Source: Utricularia gibba (lineage: Eukaryota > Streptophyta > Magnoliopsida > Lamiales > Lentibulariaceae). Taken from it: a stretch of 64,000 bases of DNA. The DNA lies in the NCBI GenBank assembly GCA_002189035.1, contig NEEC01000015.1, positions 868,001-932,000 on the forward strand, in the 5' to 3' direction. How positions within the stretch are numbered: the first letter of the stretch is position 1; each line of letters begins with the position of its first letter. A program made the translations under genes and the position numbers. Of this stretch, positions 15,993-28,500 are shown one piece after another. Under the pieces are notes generated by a model. That model searched no databases and was not told the DNA's origin. It saw nothing but the letters and a program-made list of their open reading frames with translations.

Positions 15993-18900
15993 ATGGCGGC
16001 AGGGGGGCTCGTTTTCTCCTCCGATGAAGTAGTCGTCAAGTCCCCTAACGACAGGCGTCTCTACAGATACATACAGCTTGCAAACGGTCTTTGCGCCTTG
16101 TTGGTTCATGATCCTGAGATTTATTCCGACGGGTCTAGTGGAGTCCCAGAATCTGGAATTATGGAGGATGAGGAGGAAGAGGAAGAGGAAGATGAGGGGA
16201 GCGAGGGGATGATGACGAGGAAGACTGCGAGGATGATGATGAGGAGGAAGAATTTGAAGGGAAGGAATTGAAAGCCGCGGTGCAGAAGAAGGTTGGATAG
16301 TTCATCAATTGGTGTGTAAAGTTGCGTTTTTTATGGAGAAAGATTCTCATCTTCCTTCTCGATTGGTTTTTTTAGGCTGCTGCTGCAATGTGCGTGGGGA
16401 TGGGGAGTTTTGCAGACCCTTACGAAGCGCAGGGACTTGCTCACTTCTTAGGTTTTTTATTAGATTGAGTTTCCTGCGTTTTGTGCGTTTGAGTCCTTTG
16501 GTCAAATGAGAGGTCATTTTCTTTTGGAAAACTAAAGAATTAAATTTAAGGTTGCGGCCTGCGGCAGAGTATAGCGAATAGTGCTGGTATGCTTTACATG
16601 ACTGACCATTAGATTACTTAGTTCATATATTCTTATTTTGCAGAGCACATGCTTTTCATGGGAAGTTCTCAGTTCCCTGATGAAAATGAGGTTCGTTAGT
16701 TGTCTCCTAGATTCATCATCATTGCTTGGTGCATCACTATTCCATTTGTCTGTTGCACAATCCAGCGGACTTAAATTTCTATTGATCAACTCTAGTGGTG
16801 GTTTTTTGTTTAGTATGACAGTTACTTGTCTAAGCATGGGGGTCATCCAATGCATATACTGAAACTGAGTATACATGCTACCACTTTGATGTGAAGAGGG
16901 AGTTTCTGAAGGGTGCTCTGGAAAGGTGAATTTAGCTTTGCCCTTATCATTGAAAAAGTTGCAAGTTACCTTGAAAACTGCTAGTTCTTCTTGCTGAATC
17001 CTTATATTCTTCTCTAGAATGCAGGTAAGAGAGCTATGTAGTGTTTGCTCCCGTTATGATTCTAATTTCTATTTGTGATTTTCAGATAGTTGACCACTAT
17101 TATATTCGAAATGTCAGAACTGAAATCCAGCACAACTCTTCTAGTTACCTGCATTGAGGATGGACTGCTAATGTGATGCTATTTTTTTCGAATTTTTTCA
17201 GATTCGCTCAATTCTTTAGCTCCCCATTGATTAAAGCTGAAGCAATGGAACGTGAGATGTTAGCGGTTGATTCAGGTTTGTCTTATGTACTTTCCTTCAC
17301 TTTGATTTTATATGGTGCACCCCAGCTCCCCCTTGATGTGTCCCATTCTTATGGATCGCATTATCAATATCAGAATTTAATCAGGCACTTCAAAGTGATT
17401 CATGCCGTCTCCAGCAACTGCTGTGCCATACCTCTGCACCTGGACATCCCTTCAATCGGTTTTTTTGGGGTCCGTTGAAAAGCCCTATATTTTTTTTCTG
17501 AAACTGTAATCTAGCTTATGCAGGCCTCAATGGTTAACGAATTAACTTTTTTCTAGGGAACAAGAAGAGCTTGGTAGATGCTGCAGAAAGGGGAATTAAT
17601 CTAAGAGAGCATATTATGAATATGTATCAAGAAAATTATTATGGTGGACTAATGAAGCTAGTTGTCATAGGTGGAGGTGAGATTATGTCTTTCATTTTGC
17701 TAAAATTGGGGATCTTTTCTCTCTTCATGACTCTAGTATCCTGAGTTGGAAGAGTGTGTGGAGTAGCTAGTTTGCCTGTGGTTGTTTAGGCTCACGAATG
17801 TCATTATGTTGATCATTGGGACATTTTGGTAAAAGTCCATGTGAGAATGGGTTCGTATTTAGGTGCATATATGATTTTGATGTGCTTATCGTTGCAACAA
17901 TCTTGTTCTTATTGTGCATTTAGCTATTCCAATAGGTATTGGGAAGTTCCATGTGTGGTAAAGTAGCAACATGGTTTTCCAGGGTATTCTATTTTCCTGT
18001 GCATCCGCTTTTCGATGAGATTTTTATTAGATTACTCTGTAAGATATTCATGACTATCAAAAATCTTGTCTCTCATTTTCACAATATGTTAATTTGATTT
18101 TGTAGAAGCACTAGAGGTTCTTCAAAGTTGGGTTCTTGAGCTATTCAGCAATGTGCGCCAAGGAACCTTGCCTAAGCCCAATACTGGGTCGGTTCTTCCA
18201 ATATGGGAACCTGGGAAACTTTACTGGTTAGAGGCTGTTAAAGATGTTCATGTCCTTGAATTGTCCTGGACGCTGCCTTCACTGCAGAAGGAGTATTTAA
18301 AAAAAGCTGAGGATTATTTTGCACATCTTCTCGGTCACGGTGAGCTGATTGTTAGGGTTTATTTTACAAACTAATGTTTTGAACCTGTCAATACGTTGGA
18401 GCTTTCGCATCCATGGGCATAGTTTATTTGGATTTCATTAATATGTTTACTGTTGGATTAAAGTTCATGCCAATCATTTCAGAGGGCAGAGGAAGTTTGC
18501 TTTTTTACTTGAAAGCTAAAGGTTTGGCTACCTCTCTCTCTGCTGGTGTTGGTGATGATGGACTTCTTCGCTCTTCTCTTGCATATGTATTTAACATGTC
18601 TTTGAAGCTCACAGATTGTGGGGTGGAGAAGGTAGTCATTTTTATTTGTTTTTTTCCCATTCTAGAAATTGATGAATCTTTTGTAATTTTGTCAGGGATG
18701 CAGTCAAAATTATCATTTACTCAAGGTGTTTTTTAGGTGATAATTATCTGACATTCCTTTTTGATGTTGTAGGTCTTTGAAATCATCGGCCTTGTTTATC
18801 AGTACATCAAACTCTTGCGTGAATGTACACCCCGGGAATGGGCTTTCAAGGAACTTCAAGATATAGGAAACATGGATTTCAAATTTGCCGAGGAGCAGCC

Positions 18901-21900
18901 TCAGGATGACTATGCGTCTGAACTTGCTGGTATTCGTTTTCATATATTTCCTATTTATTTTTCTGCAGTTTTCTTTTTGCTTAATGTATCCTTTAGTAGC
19001 CAATGGTGATGAATTTTGTCGAAGATTTTCAAGGATCAGTTTTTCGTTTGTGAATCAATTTGCCAAATTATGCATGTTTATGATTTTATTTGTTTATTTT
19101 TAATGCTGAAGTAAATGCACTCGAACATAAGCTCAATATCTGAGTTAAATTAGCATCGTTCTTATGTAAATGCTTGTGATTTTATTTATTTATTTTTAAT
19201 GCTGAAGCAAATGCTGAAGTAAATGCACATATTTAAATATGTTGATTCTAGTAGTTTGAGAATTAGCATCGTTCTTATGAAAAGTGATTTCTGCTGCAAG
19301 AAAGGCCATAATGCTAGGCTATTTTCTATTACAGAGAATCTTCTTGTTTATCCACCGGAGCATGTGATATATGGTTCCTTTGCTTATGAAATTTGGGACG
19401 AGCAGTTGATCAAGCATCTTCTCGACTATTTCAAGCCAGGAAATATGAGAGTTGATATCTTAACCAAATCATTCAAGAAGTCAGATGGTATTTTTTCTCT
19501 TTGATGAATCTTCATTACATATTGAGGCATAGATACATGATCTTTTTTTTTTTTTACTTTATCTATATTATACAAGACCTCAGTGTGTCAGAAAAAATGT
19601 TTGTTCCTGAATCATAATGAATAATATTGTTGATTAGTATTAACTGCTAAGAGTTAGAGAGTTAGAGCTAGTTCTTGGTTTACTACCCAGTATATATGAG
19701 AGTGTGAATGCGTCTGTTTATTGGAAAAAATGAAGGCTCTTACTTTGGTTTTTTTTATATGATTTTGTTATTGCTTACAATCTATGTGCTATTCTTCTAA
19801 TGTTGTATTGATATTATTTATCTGTACACGTAAGGTATCCAGGAGGAGCCATGGTTTGGATCAAAATATATTGTGGAAGAAATCCCAACGTCTTTGTCTA
19901 AGATATGGGAGAACCCTCCAGAAATTGACGCATTGTTGCATCTGCCATCTAGGAACGATTTTATCCCACAAGACTTCTCAATTCGATCCCACATGCCATC
20001 TACTCTGTTTTCAGATGCAAGGATTCCAAAATGCATTCTCGATGAACCTCACATGAAGTTATGGTTCAAGCCTGACACTGTTTTCAAACTTCCTCGTGCC
20101 AGCTCATATTTTCGTATAACATTAATGAGTGGAGGCAGTAGCATGCGAAATTCTTTGATGACAGAACTATTTATATTGCTTCTGAAGGATTATCTCAATG
20201 AAGTTATTTATCAGGTACGTCTCTTGAGGGCTGAGTCCTTAAGCACCCATGCATTATTTATCAGGTGCGTCTGTCAATGAAATTATTCATATTGTTCATC
20301 AACCATTTTGCATTTTTTTCAGGCTAGCGTTGCAAAATTAGACACCTCTGTCTCTCTGCATAGTGATAAGTTAGAGCTCAAATTATATGGTTTTAGTGAC
20401 AAGATGTCGGTCCTGCTATCTAGCATTTTGGCAGCTGCAAAGTCATTTACCCCGAATATAGACCGCTTCAAGGTAATCTTATTTTCCAAAAATAAAGCCT
20501 TAGATAGAGATGAAATAGAAAGAGGGGATAGAAGTTCATGACTGTGATGTATTAAGGAAACAGAAAAAAATTGGAGTCATATCCATGTTTTAGTACAAAG
20601 AGGGGACACGAGGTAATGTTTTTGATGCATTAAGAAAACTGAAAAAAAAAAACAATTGGAGTGATATCCATGTTTTGTGTAATTTAATTAGTCTATAGTC
20701 ATTATTGCCAAGTTTGTGATCAGTGCACCACATGACATACAAAGACATTTTCCTAACAGGTGATTAAAGAAGATTTAGAGAGAACTTTGAGGAATGCCAA
20801 CATCAAGCCTTTACATCATGCTTCATATTTGGCACTGCAAGTTTTATGTCGAATTTTCTGGGATGTGGAAGAAAAGTTGCGAACGCTAAATGATATTTCT
20901 CTTTCAGATTTAATGACTTTCATTCCTGATCTTATGTCTCAGGTAGCTGACCCCGTTTAATCTTAATTTTCATCATTGCTTTTACTTTTTTTCTTCTTTG
21001 CGCATACAAGTTCAGCACATGCAAGATAAAAATTTAATCGATGAAATGAGGCTGGTTTTAGGACCATGGTAAAAAGAATGTGGCCTGGTACCCTCAATTC
21101 CGGGCAGCCTAACACTTTTATTGGTTGTTTTCTATAAAGCTGCTTTGTTTTAAGTGATTCACGCTCACCTATCTTTCCTTACTGCAGTTATATATTGAGG
21201 GAATTTGCCATGGGAATTTGCTAGAAAAGGACGCTCTTTGGATATCAGATATCTTCCGGAGTAATTTGTCTGTGCAACCTATCCCTACTGAGCTGAGATT
21301 TAAGGAGTCAGTGGTGTGCCTTCCTCCGAATGCTGACCTTGTCAGGGACGTGGATGTGAAAAATAAGCTAGAACCAAACTCAGTAGTAGAGGTGACACCC
21401 TTTCTTTTTAAATGTGCCAGGCTTTTATTCCCCAAAGGTCTATCTTGTTTTTACCCACATTTTCTCCTCTTCCTGTTGCCCTGCAGCTCTACTTCCAAAT
21501 TGAACAAGAGGAAGATTCAACATTACCGAAGTTAAAAGCGCTGGTGGATATGTTTGATGAAATAGTGGAGGAGCCACTTTTTAACCAACTCAGGCATGCT
21601 ACAGTTCGTTAAAAACATTTTACTGCTGATTCATGACATACAGAAGCTAGCACATTAACATCTCATGCTGTGTCTTTGTGTCTGCGCAGAACCAAAGAAC
21701 AACTCGGATATGTGGTTGGCTGTGGCCCAAGAACATCTTACAGGGTAGTAGGATTTTACTTCCGTGTTCAGTCTTCTGAATACAACCCTGATTACTTGGA
21801 AAGCAGGATTGACAATTTCATCAATAGCTTAGGGGTCACATTGGTAAGCAAGGAGGGCAGCCTACTTGGTAATGCAGATTGATTTCATATTGCACTACAC

Positions 21901-22372
21901 ATTAAACTGCGCTTTTCGACCTCGCAGGCCGAACTGGATCCCGAATCTTTCGAGAACTACAAGAACGGCCTGATCGGAAAACTGTTGGAGAAAGACCCCT
22001 GTCTTTCTTATGAAACAGATCGTTACTGGGGTCAGATAGTCAGCAAAAGGTAGCACGCCCTCTCTGGTTCATTCCAAGGAGAACAATCTCCTGATTGCTT
22101 ATTCCCAACTGGTGTCATTGTCTCTCAGGTACATGTTCGACTTATCCGAGAGGGAAGTCGAGGCACTACACGATATCCAAAAGCAAGACGTCATCGAATG
22201 GTACAGAACATACATGGTAAAAGCCTCCCCCAAGTGCCGGAGGATGGCCATTCGGGTGTGGGGCTGCAACACCAACCGCGATGCGGCGGCGGCGGCGGCG
22301 GCTTCACGGCAGAGCATCACAGATGTGGAAGCCTTCAAGAAATCAGCCCAATTCTACCCCAGCCTCTGCTGA
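15993..22372 (+). CDS. Nardilysin-like M16 metalloprotease, with two frame breaks in this sequence
   Basis: Nineteen exons: 15993-16291, 16376-16451, 16644-16690, 16814-16925, 17202-17275, 17374-17469, 17557-17676, 18106-18339, 18483-18631, 18773-18929, 19335-19487, 19835-20214, 20323-20472, 20760-20942, 21188-21391, 21487-21593, 21690-21843, 21928-22049 and 22129-22372. The intended product is about 1,020 residues. An acidic insert (about 60-95) characteristic of nardilysins precedes the inverted zinc motif HFLEH, split across exons 2 and 3. The distal glutamate region is AEAMEREMLAVDSE. Later comes the M16 C-terminal half, with KEQLGYVV, and an alanine run near the end. Nardilysins cleave before basic residues. 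Exon 1 breaks frame at the GGGG of 16205-16208 and exon 4 at the GGGGG of 16838-16842. Each needs one extra base to restore conserved sequence. Intron 16 is GC-AG. Sequence error is more likely than decay, because the rest is intact. Confidence 0.9.
19081..19278. repeat. Imperfect direct duplication inside nardilysin intron 10
   Basis: Copy A (19081-19165) and copy B (19177-19278) share a GATTTTATTT-type start, the segment AATGCTGAAG...AAATGCAC, and the end AATTAGCATCGTTCTTATG, in the same order. Copy B carries a small internal repeat of ATGCTGAAG. It looks like a local tandem duplication within the intron. Confidence 0.75.
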
Positions 22373-22877
22373 TCAGTTCACTGGGCGCTGGCGGCCACCA
22401 TTCTTGTCCCCTTGGTGAGTGATGCCACCATCATTCATTCTTATTGGAATTTTAGTTGATGCTGAGAGGTGCAGACCAGACCAGGTCTGCTGTTGCCCTC
22501 CACGGACGGTTTTTTTCTTCACCTTCCAACCTGCTCCACCGAACTTGTTGACCTAATCCTCCTACAAACCCTTTGGTTTCTTCTTTTCACTCAAATTATT
22601 TTAAAAAAATTCGATTTTTTTGGCAATGGAACCGTTGAAAAACGGAACCGCCGTGTCGGACGCAGTGTCTGGCTTTGAGAATTGGAGGCTTTTATTCCGC
22701 GTGTCGGCTACGCGTTGACTTGTTTTAGAAATATGGTCGTCAACCACTTCATGATTTAGGGTTTTTTATTTTTGGAAATTGGGTTGATTAAATAACTGCG
22801 ATTGCAGATTTTACTATTCGCCTGATATCTATCCGTCGTCTCTCTCTTTCGCTCTTTGAGAAAAAGGGGAGGAGAAA
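22373..22877. other. Intergenic: nardilysin 3' region and promoter of the small membrane protein
   Basis: No additional gene is seen. The right end is a pyrimidine-rich leader running into the ATG at 22878. Confidence 0.5.
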
Positions 22878-23248
22878 ATGTGTCCGCTCAGGATCATTCT
22901 CATATTCCTGTCAGCCGCGCTTGCCGGATTCTTCGTCCTCAGAAGCGTGAACGCCTCCCAGAACGACGACGCATCGGAAGAGACTACCGATTCGCCCGCC
23001 GCCGACGCTGTTCCCCTTTCTTCTAAGGTATGACCTTCGTCTCCGATGTAATTGTGGAAGAATTGGGACGATCGGGGGGTGGAATTAGGATTACCTAATC
23101 CCTGATTGTGCGTATTTGGACTTCTCAGGTGGGATCGGCTGTGGGGAAGGGGTTCTGGACATTCGTCGACATGGCGAGCGGCAAGTACTTGTGGAGGAAT
23201 TTGGTCTCCTCGCCTTGTCCGGCATTGAACAAGAACAAGACCCAGTAG
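22878..23248 (+). CDS. Small plant membrane protein of unknown function (89 aa)
   Basis: Two exons, 22878-23027 and 23129-23248, encode 89 residues. An N-terminal hydrophobic stretch (RIILIFLSAALAGFFVL, about 5-21) is a signal anchor or a single membrane segment. It is followed by an acidic linker (about 27-50) and a conserved-looking C-terminal part, GKGFWTFVDMASGKYLWRNL, ending in a lysine- and asparagine-rich tail. Short proteins of this build occur across plants and are often labelled 'methyltransferase-related', although no methyltransferase domain could fit here. I do not assign a function. Splice phase and an ATG followed by a hydrophobic helix support it being real. Confidence 0.75.
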
Positions 23249-23885
23249 TTCCTTGATTCTGGATCCAATTCGGTTCAGGTTCTTGTGCACTTTCCACGTT
23301 CTCCATTTTGTAAAACTCCGTGTCTAAAATCTACCGAATTTCTACACTTCCTTGTAATCCCGTTCGGAAAAAGAGACTGCAATCTCACCTTCACCCACAG
23401 TTTTTGAACCTCTAATTCCATGGAGGAACGTCCTCATCTTCTTCCTCCCAGTTCTTCCCTGATAGTTGATCCCATCGAAACTTATTATTTATTGGGTTTA
23501 TTATTTCCCCCATATGAAATAGTTTGTAGGTAAATATTATTTTTTAATTATAACTATATTAAATTTAATTCCATTCTCAATTCGATAATTGAAGTCTAAT
23601 TTTTTAAATATTGAGTTTTTTTATCAGATATTAACATTATTTTATTTACTCTAAATTTTAAAAATTTTGGATAACGTAAGCCTAGGCCGGTTATGGGCTT
23701 GGGTTCTCTGGACCTGGCCAGTGCCCACCTCTACTGCCTATAGGTATCATGTGGGCTTTGCAGTAAACGGCCCAAACAATTTCGAACCATCGGCTCGATC
23801 CATTAAATGGCTTTTCAACTACATCTACGTTACAACGGTCGAATTTCAGTCATCCTTTCGGAAATTTGGGATCAGTTGATTGGAG
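23249..23885. other. Intergenic, AT-rich, upstream of SLX1
   Basis: AT-rich sequence (23480-23680) is followed by a more balanced stretch with a GGCCCA site II motif at about 23769-23774, roughly 115 bp before the SLX1 start. No gene is supported. Confidence 0.5.
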
Positions 23886-25332
23886 ATGGGAGGAAGAAGA
23901 AGAAGGATCACGAAGCAGTCAGAAGAGACTTCGAATTTCACGCGGAGAATGAAAGAGGAGAGCGATGAGGGAGACAAAGAAGAAGAAGAAGAAAGAAAGG
24001 GACCGGGGTTCTATTGCTGCTATCTTCTGACTTCTCTTTCTCCCAGCTTCAAGGGGCAAACCTACATAGGGTACGATGAGTCGCTGATTAAATTGCGCTT
24101 CAGTTTTGGGTGTTACCTGATAAAAAAAATTCCTGATTCGGTGTATTCGATGAAGTTTCACGGTCAACCCACGGCGGAGAATAAGGCAGCACAACGGCGA
24201 AATTGCATGCGGCGCGTACCGGACGAAGAAGAAGCGACCGTGGGAGATGGTTTTATGCATCTACGGTTTTCCCGATAATGTCTCTGCTCTCCAGGTAGGT
24301 AATCGAAAATGCATGTCAGTCAGTCAGATTCCTAAACAATACAAACACACTCATTCGGAACCTTGGATGCGCTTGATCCGTCAAGGCGCGTTGTTTATTG
24401 GAAAGGAAAATGAATCAAGATTTGATCCTTCACTTTCACTGTACTAGGATTGAGCATACAGATGCAGTGTTGGAATTCGAAATCCTTAATGTGAAGGGAG
24501 ATGCTCTGTTTCTTTTTGCAGTTTGAGTGGGCTTGGCAACATCCTCGGGAATCGTTGGCAGTCCGGGATGCTGCTGCAAGCTTCAGATCCCTGAACGGTC
24601 CGGCCAACAAGATTAAGTTAGCTTATACCATGCTCTGTCTCCCAGCCTGGAACAGGTACTGCGTTCTCTTCGCTCCTGTCCCAAAATCGGATCTGGGTGC
24701 TCACGATCATGCTCACTTGTTTCAGTTTGAACATAAAAGTGAATCTGATCTCGACGAAGTATCAGACCTACACCTCAGGCTGCCCCACGTTGCCCCATAA
24801 CATGTGCACACAGATCCGTAGCCTGGATGAGCTGCCCTGTTACAAGAATTCGTTGCCAGATGATGATGAATGCAATGCCACTTCCGATCCATCATCGGGG
24901 GAAGATGGTTCACCATGTTTTTGTCTGGAAGAACATCTTTTCCAGCAAGTGAATCTAAGGAAAACATCATGTTTTCTGGAAAGGCAAAGTCCCTTGATGG
25001 ATCCAGAGCTAGAGAATCTGCTCGAGAAACGGCATTTGGAGCCCAGAGACCATGATAATGATGACGCCATTGTTGGAAAAGACCCTTTTTCAAGGAAAAG
25101 ATCTAGCTCCTGGTTGGATATACAGCAAGATAGTAGTCCATTGGAGAAACAACCCTCGAAACCGGCAGATTATGAAAGCATCATAATCTTAAACAGTCCT
25201 GGTTATACTGTTGGTGGTAATGGAGTTGTGATCATAGGCACTGCAACACCTCCGCGTTGTGTGAACTCAGGCTTCAAGAGGAGAAGGGCGAATCTTTCGC
25301 CTCGAGTAATTGACCTGACCAACTCTCCTTAG
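23886..25332 (+). CDS. SLX1: Structure-specific endonuclease subunit SLX1 (GIY-YIG nuclease)
   Basis: Four exons, 23886-24070, 24156-24294, 24522-24655 and 24726-25332, encode 354 residues. The GIY-YIG domain is at about 44-125, with [31 protein letters not shown] (catalytic Arg/His region) and [13 protein letters not shown]. The block [11 protein letters not shown] carries the metal-binding glutamate. The core after that is [15 protein letters not shown]. With SLX4 it resolves branched DNA. A plant member of this family, HIGLE, is also reported to act with HYL1 in microRNA processing. The C-terminal half (after about 200) is low-complexity and ends VIDLTNSP, a classical SUMO-interacting-motif core. 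I see no RING-like zinc finger of the animal SLX1 type. The gene is convergent with TIC110. Confidence 0.92.
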
Positions 25333-25546
25333 TTCGTTCTACCTAAGAACAACAGATGTTGTGTATGCTTGTACCTCATTCTCCCATTCTCAGACAGATA
25401 TGATAGGGAATAAGATAAAATCTTACTGCCAAAATTGTGAAGGATCCAGCAAAAAACTTGATCTAACATCATAAACTAGAACAACCGAAATAAATGCTTG
25501 ACCTGGTCTCAGAAAACAAACTCTTCCTCGTTGGCTCCATTGCGCT

Positions 25547-28500
25547 CTATTTATCACCAGCAGATGCCAAAGCCTCTGCTGTTGAGTCGCTGATGTTGAG
25601 TAAATACTTAACCCTCTCGGCTTTCTCTAGTGGTGGATTGCTGTTGATGTAGACGAGGAAGAGATCAGCGAGTTCCTCAGGTAATTCCCATGAGAGAGGT
25701 GTTGAGGGCACCGCACGGTCACAGGCTAGTAGATCATTCAAAGAATTAACCTGCAAGGAATAAACAAGTGTGGGTATATAAACTAGAAGACGTTCTGGGA
25801 TTATTTCATCGGGAGAAGCTCAACGACATCTTACCACGCCTTGGCGATTTCTCTGGCGTAGGAGAGCCACAGCTTGGATAAGGGAGTTGGACAGTCTGCT
25901 CCTGGCGAGCTCTTGGACAACTCCCTTTGACTTCTCATGGTTAATGTTGAGATCGCTCGGGATTTTCGTGTACACTTCCTCCTCATCAAAATCTCCTGTC
26001 CCGGAGGAGAAGATATCATCAACCATCTTCTTGAAGAGATTCTCTCGTAAATTTAAGGAGACCATGGTGTCAACATCAATCCCATTTTCCTTCAGTTCTC
26101 TGATTTCCTTGATGCTGAGCCTTCCTCGACCAGCAGCAGTTTCAAGAGCTGCTGAGAGCTTCGTGCTGGTTATACTTTTTATGATATTCTGAGCATACTG
26201 CGGTGGCAAGCCGACGTTCTTCTGCAATTGGTCAAGCTGCTCGATCCTGCTTTTTGTCAGCTGCCCATCGGCCAAAATAACCTCAGCTTCCTGCCTGAAA
26301 GCCTGCTCTGCTAGACCCCGGTGTACGTCAACTATCTCTTTGTCAGTCAACCCCAAGATCCCACCAAGTTGGTTTAGGAAGACATACTCTGAGTCATCCT
26401 TCTTTGTGGTGATTTGGGCACCAAAAGGGATTCTCGTTACTTCACCAGTAATACAAAACAGCAAGTATGTCTTGTAGAGATCGACCCTATCCCTGTCTGG
26501 AAGGTCATCTTTGAGATTTATCTCCTTTTGGCTCTGTTTTCTAATTTTGTCATGGGTAGGCCTCGCCTTTCGGAGTGACTGCAATGAATCCCACTCCTCA
26601 TCTAACTCGGTTTGCTGCTCTGTTTCTGGCTCTTCTGGTGGGGCATCAGTGGATTCACCCTTGATATCAGCAACCAGTTCAGTAACAACCAGACTGTTGA
26701 AAGCCAACATTCTTTTAAGTTCCTTAGCGGACTCTGTTCGGCTACCGGCAGCTCTTGCACGCTGAATATAGCTTACGAAAATCTTGCGCACCTGAGTACA
26801 GTTCAATCGTTGGGAAAAACAGGTATCAGAATAGAAGAATGGCACTAGAATGCCTGTAGAAAGCAACGTGGCTTTACTACAAAAGACGTTAATGAACACT
26901 TACAGCTTTACTAGCAATAGACATGGCAACATCCCTTGTTAATCGCAGGCCAAAAGCAGCTTTCCGGACTGCCTTTTTAATCTCTGCATCGTACCCATCC
27001 ACACCCCCAGAAATTGCTTCCTTGACAATCTATGGAGACATTGAAGAACCCAATTAAAATAGAGTGTCAGTGCGTTAGAAAACGGCTTTCTTTTGCAGAT
27101 TGCAGCAGTTTCAAACTGAAGTTCAGGAAAACGCCGTTTCTGAAAACATTGAAAAAATGTGAAACCAGCACGCAGACCATGCCATCTGTTGAAATTAAGT
27201 ACCTTCTCGAACATAGTGCCGCAGATATCTGCATGGACAGCTTCCACCGACTGCTTTGGGATGCAGAACATAATCCGTATCTGTTCCAGGGCTTTCACAT
27301 CGTCATCACTAAGTTCAGCTTTGTCAGAAACAAGTTGCTGAAGTTTTCGCCGATAAATTTCTGGTCATCAAGAGTAGGAATGAGGACCAAAAAATGGCAA
27401 CGAGATAAAAATCATCCTTTATTTTCAAAAGCAAGTTAAATTTAATCATACCTTCGTGAATCTCAACAGCCTTCTCAGGATCAAAATGAAGCTCCTCACA
27501 TAGATTTTGAAGATATGCTGCTTTACTTTCTGCATTCATTAAATCTCCGCTAGATACAGCCTGCTGAAGGCGTTTCCGATAAACTTGAGAGCCAACTTCC
27601 AATGCAATTGCCTCTGCTTCTCGCCTCCCTAAGCCAAATATGTTCCTCAGCTGGTTCAGGGAGGCAAGCTACAACATAAAGCAAATAAATCAAAATCAGG
27701 AGACAAGCACCTCAAATGAAAATATGGATAGGAAAAGTTCCCTATAGTATGGAAAATCGGCACTGATCTAGAATAGAAAATTATATGCATACAATGCAGT
27801 AGAAATGGCACCTTTTTTTCTTCCATTCGACCCCCTGCTAAAGCATTTGCCAGGAACGTTCTGTAAAGAAGTCTCAAGTCATCTACCTTTCTATCGCCAT
27901 CATATTCACCTCCTGAACCAACACACAGATAGACTTATACTTGGAAAAGCCAATAACAAAATCAAGTGTTCAGCTATGGAAACAGATTACGAAAAAATGG
28001 AATAAGAAACGCTGGAGCAACAAAAAAGACAATCTTAATTCATATGAAGTTCATCATACAGAAACAAACCTATCAAGGACAAAGGTCCAACTCCCCGAGC
28101 AAAGTTATTGACCTGAGGGTGGTTCTTAAGAGAAGCTAAAACACCATTAAACTCCAATATCTTATTCAACTGCTCGATCGCTGGCTGCCTGTAGAATATC
28201 ATAGATGGGCAAAAACACAAACAAAATAAAAATTACGTTTCTTGTGTACAAAAACTTTAATCATACAAATTGCTCATACAAGTTCTTGGCCCTTGACTTC
28301 ACCACGCTAAGTGCAATGGATATATTTTTCTCAGTAATCTTTCTAACATGATCTCTGAACATGTCAGCAGCAACCTAAGACAAAGAGTAACGCACAAATA
28401 AAAAGTCATGCGGGTATGCTACCCATGAATTAGGTTCATTACTACAAAAAAAGGCCTTAGAAAGATAAGCATGCTGCAGAAAAGTGAACGCAGCAGCAGT

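Noticed and set aside
28267-28270. Possible AT-AC intron after TIC110 exon 8
   Set aside because: The first AG acceptor of exon 9 seemed to need it, but the second AG, six bases on, gives a normal GT-AG intron in phase 0.
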